This document shows, one piece after another, positions 4,949 to 8,426 of a stretch of 8,426 nucleotides of DNA. Under the pieces are notes generated by a model. That model was not told the origin of the DNA. It was given only the letters and a program-made list of their open reading frames with translations, and did no database searches. This stretch comes from Anaerolineales bacterium (lineage in GTDB: Bacteria > Chloroflexota > Anaerolineae > Anaerolineales > E44-bin32). A program made the translations under genes and the position numbers. The DNA lies in the NCBI GenBank assembly GCA_023250385.1, contig JAHFAU010000081.1, forward strand, positions 1 through 8,426, written 5' to 3'. Position 1 is the stretch's first letter. Every line of letters starts with the position of its first letter.

Positions 4949-6760
4949 ATGGCCAGCCTCGCCGGCAGTAGCCTTGGACCCTATCAGGTCCTCGAGCAGA
5001 TCGGCCGCGGCGGAATGGCCGCGGTCTATCGCGCCCATGAGCCGCGGCGCGACCGATTCGTGGCGCTCAAGGTTCTCGCTCCCCATCTGTGCTCGGATCC
5101 GAGTTTCGAGGAGCGATTCCGGCGGGAGGCCCAGGTTCTGACCCGGCTTGCCCATCCCAGCATCGTTCCAGTCGAAGCATTCGGCGAGGTGGACGGGCAT
5201 GCCTATCTCGTGATGCCCTATCTGCCGGTCGGCACCCTGTCCGATCGGCTGCGGGATGCCCCCATCGGGCCGCAGGAGGGCGCCCGCCTGGTCCGGCAGA
5301 TCTCGGAGGCGCTGCAATATGCCCACGACGACGGGGTCGTGCATCGAGACGTCAAGCCGTCCAATGTCCTGCTGGATGAAGAGGGAAACGCGCTGCTCTC
5401 GGATTTCGGACTGGCGCGAATGCAAGAGGCTTCGGCCAGCCTGACCGGCTCGGCGCTGGTCGGCACTCCCGCCTACATGTCTCCCGAGCAGGCTCGCGGC
5501 GAGAAGGCCGACCCGCTCTCCGACCAATACTCGCTCGGCGTCATCCTGTACCTGCTCACAACCGGGCATTTGCCATTCGAGGCGGAGACCCCGATGGCGG
5601 TTGCGTTGAAGCAAATTCACGAGCCGCTGCCGCTGATCCGGGAAAACAGCCCCAATGTGCCGGAGGCCGTTGAGCGCGTGATTCTCAAGGCGACCGCCAA
5701 AGCCCCTGGCGACCGGTTCGCCAGCGTGGCTGACCTTAACGATGCCTTCCAGGCCGCAGTCGCCCACGCCCTCGACCCGCTTTCCAATCCCGCCCCTCGG
5801 ATCGAGCTTCCCAGCTCGGTGCGGCCCACCATTTCTCTACCGGCCTCGCGGGGAGCCGCGATCCGAGGCAGGCTCGGCGTCCCTCGACCGGCCCGGCTGG
5901 CCGGGCTGCTCCTGGCACTAATCCTTGCTTACCCGGTTTTGGCCTCAGGGTTGAAAACGTTTCTTGGTCCGGGATCTCAATCGGTTGAGCAGCAGGCTTC
6001 TTATGCTGCCGGCGCGGAAGGTGAACAGCTGGCTGCGCTGGCCGGGACGATCGCGGTGATGTCAACCGAGCTTGCCGCCTCGCAAGGGTTCGGCCTTGGA
6101 TCCGCGGAACTTCAGACGGCGGTTGTTCAGACTCTGGTGGCCTCGGGGGTGATTCCTGAAGACACCCCCGCCCCGCCTCCATCTGGAACGGCCGGCTCTG
6201 GGGAGATCGGCGCGGCCGGCAGTGTCAACTACCTGACCCCCATTTCGCTGTCGACAGCCGTTCCGACTCCAGGCCCGACGACAGCCCCAACTGTGGCCGC
6301 TTCCCAGATTCCTCCAACTCCTACGGCCTCAACTCTCCCCAACCCCACCTCAACCCCGACCCAACTCCCGAGCAGCACCCCCTTACCGACCAGTACTCCC
6401 GTCCCCGCCGGACTCGCGTGCTCCGACCTATCCCTGGGCGACTTCACTCCGAATGCGAAAGACGTTCGCTGGGAAGTCGTCAACGGCACGGCGGTCTCAG
6501 TCACGATCACTGCAATCCACCTGGACTGGCCTGCGAGCCACGTCGAGTTGAAGAAGATCAAGCTAGGGGGATCGCTAATCTGGAAGGAAGGCGACGATTC
6601 GCCTCCCAGCGACATCCAATCGGGTTGGCAAAGCAACCGGAGCTTGTCTGCCGGGCAGGCCAAGGTGCTGGCCTTCGAGTTCGAATCAGCAGCTGACGGC
6701 GGGGGTTACGCGCTGCTGCTTGAGTTCGACAACACCTGTCAACTTACCGCTGGCGGCTAG
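4949..6760 (+). CDS. PknB-like transmembrane Ser/Thr protein kinase with beta-rich ectodomain
   Basis: This 603-aa protein has a complete Hanks-type kinase domain at about 12-272: glycine loop IGRGGMAAV (18-26), VALK Lys K41, alpha-C Glu E60, HRDVKPSN (132-139, catalytic D134), DFG (152-154), an activation loop with possible phospho-acceptors (SLTGSALVGTPAYMSPE), DQYSLGV (192-198) and structural R256. It should phosphorylate Ser/Thr in the cytoplasm. A basic, Pro-rich juxtamembrane stretch leads to one membrane helix (about 317-336). A Pro/Thr/Ser linker (about 405-487) follows, then a 110-residue domain bounded by C491 and C597. That domain has VRWEVVNGTAVSVTITAI, LDWP and LIWKEG and looks like an immunoglobulin-type beta fold with a likely disulfide. 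Similar C...WP...C domains recur on Chloroflexota surface proteins; ligand unknown. It starts 41 nt after the PKD gene, with no terminator between, and is the active kinase of the operon. Confidence 0.94.
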   Translation: MASLAGSSLGPYQVLEQIGRGGMAAVYRAHEPRRDRFVALKVLAPHLCSDPSFEERFRREAQVLTRLAHPSIVPVEAFGEVDGHAYLVMPYLPVGTLSDRLRDAPIGPQEGARLVRQISEALQYAHDDGVVHRDVKPSNVLLDEEGNALLSDFGLARMQEASASLTGSALVGTPAYMSPEQARGEKADPLSDQYSLGVILYLLTTGHLPFEAETPMAVALKQIHEPLPLIRENSPNVPEAVERVILKATAKAPGDRFASVADLNDAFQAAVAHALDPLSNPAPRIELPSSVRPTISLPASRGAAIRGRLGVPRPARLAGLLLALILAYPVLASGLKTFLGPGSQSVEQQASYAAGAEGEQLAALAGTIAVMSTELAASQGFGLGSAELQTAVVQTLVASGVIPEDTPAPPPSGTAGSGEIGAAGSVNYLTPISLSTAVPTPGPTTAPTVAASQIPPTPTASTLPNPTSTPTQLPSSTPLPTSTPVPAGLACSDLSLGDFTPNAKDVRWEVVNGTAVSVTITAIHLDWPASHVELKKIKLGGSLIWKEGDDSPPSDIQSGWQSNRSLSAGQAKVLAFEFESAADGGGYALLLEFDNTCQLTAGG

Positions 6761-6815
6761 AGCGAAACGAGCCCATGCCTCACTCGGCCTCAGGGTCGTA
6801 GAGCGAGGCGAGCCC
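6758..6815 (+). repeat. Imperfect 17-bp direct repeat
   Basis: TAGAGCGAAACGAGCCC (6758-6774) and TAGAGCGAGGCGAGCCC (6799-6815) match at 15 of 17 positions, 41 nt apart. The first copy includes the stop codon of the upstream kinase. This may be a local duplication; no mobile-element ends are visible. Confidence 0.5.
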
Positions 6816-6931
6816 CTCTCGCAGGGCATACAGTGCGGCCTGGGTCAGTTCGGGCTACGATCTCTACGTCGATTGGGCGAGCGCCGCCCCGGTCGACTAA
6901 CCGAACCACAGACCCCGGCAGTCCCAGGCTG

Positions 6932-6943
6932 ACAGCTAGCTGT
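6932..6943. promoter_or_regulatory. Perfect 12-bp palindrome, candidate operator
   Basis: ACAGCTAGCTGT equals its own reverse complement. It ends 9 nt before the -35 of the candidate promoter of the kinase at 6990, a position typical for a dimeric DNA-binding regulator. No regulator is identified. Confidence 0.35.
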
Positions 6944-6952
6944 TCCGGGCCG

Positions 6953-6982
6953 TTGATTTCCCGCGGCATTATGAAGTAGATT
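6953..6982 (+). promoter_or_regulatory. Candidate sigma70-like promoter giving a near-leaderless kinase mRNA
   Basis: TTGATT (6953-6958) and TAGATT (6977-6982) are separated by 18 nt and each match 4 of 6 consensus positions. Seven nt downstream is the GTG start at 6990, so transcription would begin at or next to the start codon. This would explain why the nearest GAGG (6984-6987) is only 2 nt from the GTG, too close for a normal Shine-Dalgarno. Confidence 0.35.
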
Positions 6983-6989
6983 TGAGGCT

Positions 6990-8426
6990 GTGCCTCCCAA
7001 GCGGATCGGGCGCTATGAGGTGATTCGGGAGTTTGGGACCGGCGGCATGGCCTCCGTGTTTCGCGCTCACGACCCCCGTTTTCGCCGTGACGTGGCGATC
7101 AAGCTGCTGCCCAAGGAGTTCCTCCACAGCCGGCAGCTGAAGGCTCGCTTTCAGCGCGAATCGCAAACCATCGCTTCGCTAGAACACCACGCGATCGTCC
7201 CGGTCTATGACACCGGGACCCATGACAACCAACCGTATTTGGTGATGCGCTACATGGGGGGTGGCTCGCTGGCTGCCCGGCTCGACCGCGGACCACTCAG
7301 CGTGCTCGACGCCGCGAATCTGCTCTTCCGGATCGGATCGGCACTGGACTTCGCCCACAGCCAGGGAGTGATTCACCGCGACCTCAAGCCGGCCAACGTC
7401 TTGTTCGATCGCTTCGGCGAATCCTTCCTCTCGGACTTTGGGATCGCGATGCTGGAGGAGGCCTCGCTCAGCATCACCCGAACCGGCTCGGTCATCGGCA
7501 CGCCGGCCTACATGAGCCCAGAGCAGGTGCAGGCCGACGGAAAGCTGGATTCCGCGAGCGATATCTATTCCTTGGGCATCATCCTGTTCGAGATGCTGAC
7601 CGGCAAGCAGCCCTTTCAGGCGGACACTCCGACCAAGCTGATGATGAAACACGTGCTCGATCCGGTCCCCCGAATCCGGGATTTCGATCCCCGACTACCG
7701 GAAGGGGCAGATGAGGTCGTGGGACGAGCGATGGCCAAGGACCGCCAAGCCCGGTTCGCCAGCGCCGGCGAGCTGGCGGAAGCCACCCGTGCGCTGTTCG
7801 GCGCGGAGCGCCGGGGCACCGGGGCGCCGGCGATGACCGTGTTCGCGCAACCCCCGGCCCGCCGGCAGGTGTTCAAGACCTTGCTGTCGGGCGGTTTCGC
7901 CAGACCGGTGTTCAAGACGCTGCTGCCGAAGAGGCTGTTTGGGCCGGGATTTAGGCGGCTTGCCGCGCTGCCGCCCAGGAGCCGAGCCGCGGTTGGGCTG
8001 GCAGCCCTGGCGCTGCTGGTTACTGCCGGAATCCTCACCTTCGGAAACCGAGCCCAGACTCCGGCAGGTTCACTTACTCCGGCGGCTGCGGCAGGCCTAC
8101 CCGCCATCAGAAGTCCCTCGGCCAGCACAACCGCTGCAAGCGTCCGAAGCCCGACCCTCTCACCGACCGCGCAAGCCGCAAGCGCAACGCAAACGCAGTT
8201 GGTTACAGTTACGCCGAGTTCGACACCCGAACCACCTAGTCCGACTCCCGACTACGTTTGGGTCGTGATCTCGTCCCCCGCCCGCTGCCGGTTCGGTCCG
8301 TCCCAGGGATTTGCCACGGTGGACTTTATCCAGCCGGGCGTACTGGTTAAGGCCTTTGGAAAAAACCCCGAAGGCACCTGGTGGTGGGTGGATCTGCCCG
8401 ACGGCTCTGCGCGCTGCTGGGTGTCC
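6990..8426 (+). CDS. PknB-like transmembrane Ser/Thr protein kinase with SH3b-like ectodomain (3' end outside window)
   Basis: The frame is open from GTG 6990 to the window end (479 codons) with no stop. An in-frame TGA at 6972-6974 limits the start, and GTG is the only start before the kinase fold. The kinase domain covers about 8-270: FGTGGMASVF (15-24), VAIK K38, Glu E57, HRDLKPAN (129-136, catalytic D131), DFG (149-151), activation loop SLSITRTGSVIGTPAYMSPE, DIYSLGI (191-197), R255. All catalytic residues are present. A basic juxtamembrane region contains VFKTLL twice, 13 residues apart (294-299, 307-312). One membrane helix (about 333-352) and a Thr/Ser/Pro linker follow. The visible end (about 421-479) carries ARCRFGPS, TWWWVDLP and ARCWVS, the hallmarks of a bacterial SH3-like (SH3b) domain, often linked to binding of cell-wall or surface ligands. 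It seems transcribed separately from the upstream operon. More domains may lie beyond the edge. Confidence 0.93.
   Translation, partial: MPPKRIGRYEVIREFGTGGMASVFRAHDPRFRRDVAIKLLPKEFLHSRQLKARFQRESQTIASLEHHAIVPVYDTGTHDNQPYLVMRYMGGGSLAARLDRGPLSVLDAANLLFRIGSALDFAHSQGVIHRDLKPANVLFDRFGESFLSDFGIAMLEEASLSITRTGSVIGTPAYMSPEQVQADGKLDSASDIYSLGIILFEMLTGKQPFQADTPTKLMMKHVLDPVPRIRDFDPRLPEGADEVVGRAMAKDRQARFASAGELAEATRALFGAERRGTGAPAMTVFAQPPARRQVFKTLLSGGFARPVFKTLLPKRLFGPGFRRLAALPPRSRAAVGLAALALLVTAGILTFGNRAQTPAGSLTPAAAAGLPAIRSPSASTTAASVRSPTLSPTAQAASATQTQLVTVTPSSTPEPPSPTPDYVWVVISSPARCRFGPSQGFATVDFIQPGVLVKAFGKNPEGTWWWVDLPDGSARCWVS

Larger units (their letters stand above)
6761..6989. other. Spacer before the second intact kinase, with a possible gene remnant
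   Basis: No convincing intact gene is seen. On the minus strand an open frame from ATG 6969 to TGA 6790 (59 codons, beginning MPREINGPEQLAVSLGL) has no Shine-Dalgarno or recognisable domain. In another minus frame, right after a TAG near 6858, a coding-like stretch LTQAALYALREGLASLYD runs to a TGA at 6780. The two could be halves of a frameshifted small gene, or chance. No strong hairpin terminator follows the upstream kinase. The end nearest 6990 holds a palindrome and a candidate promoter. Confidence 0.4.

Noticed and set aside
4916..5767. Long minus-strand open frame (283 codons) opposite the kinase domain
   Set aside because: It mirrors a highly conserved kinase domain on the + strand; the translation has no family features, and long antisense frames are expected in GC-rich genes.
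6801..6821. Possible hairpin GCGAG/CTCGC as a terminator after the upstream kinase
   Set aside because: The stem is only 5 bp and no T-run follows on either strand.
1..8426. CRISPR arrays, tRNA or rRNA genes, insertion sequences, integrase sites
   Set aside because: No regularly spaced repeats, tRNA-like cloverleaf, rRNA-like stretches, transposase domains or terminal inverted repeats were seen on reading both strands.

Overview
The window is a GC-rich, gene-dense stretch that looks like a Chloroflexota (Chloroflexi) genome, probably Anaerolineae-like. The reasons are a DUF5667-type membrane protein paired with an ECF sigma factor, several Ser/Thr kinases joined through one membrane helix to long Pro/Thr-rich linkers of the PTPT/TSTP type, and ectodomains common in that phylum (an SH3b-like RxGPS...CWVS domain and a C...WP...C beta domain). 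The phylum assignment is an inference from protein style; there is no rRNA or other marker gene here.

Layout, left to right. Bases 1-48 may be the tail of a + strand gene whose stop abuts the stop of the next, convergent gene. Bases 49-1474 (minus strand) hold a two-gene unit: an ECF RNA polymerase sigma factor and, overlapping or immediately adjoining it, a single-pass DUF5667-like membrane protein that is the natural candidate for its regulator. A 278-bp divergent spacer (1475-1752) carries a candidate ECF-type promoter reading towards the sigma gene and a short inverted repeat.

Bases 1753-6760 (+ strand) look like one three-gene operon with gaps of 53 and 41 nt: a membrane-anchored pseudokinase that has lost the catalytic Asp, the DFG Asp and the glycine loop; a secreted protein with two PKD-like domains followed by a helical region ending in two 50-residue tandem repeats; and an apparently active PknB-like transmembrane Ser/Thr kinase with a beta-rich ectodomain. 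After a 229-bp spacer with a perfect 12-bp palindrome and a sigma70-like promoter that would give a nearly leaderless transcript, a second intact PknB-like kinase starts at 6990. It runs off the window inside an SH3b-like ectodomain.

Taken together the window reads as a cell-surface signalling island: three kinase-fold receptors with interchangeable ectodomains, one secreted PKD protein that could be a ligand or accessory factor, and a divergently transcribed ECF sigma/membrane regulator pair. The most unusual parts are the pseudokinase lying in the same operon as an active kinase, and the PKD/tandem-repeat protein between them. A functional link between the sigma unit and the kinases is suggested only by position.
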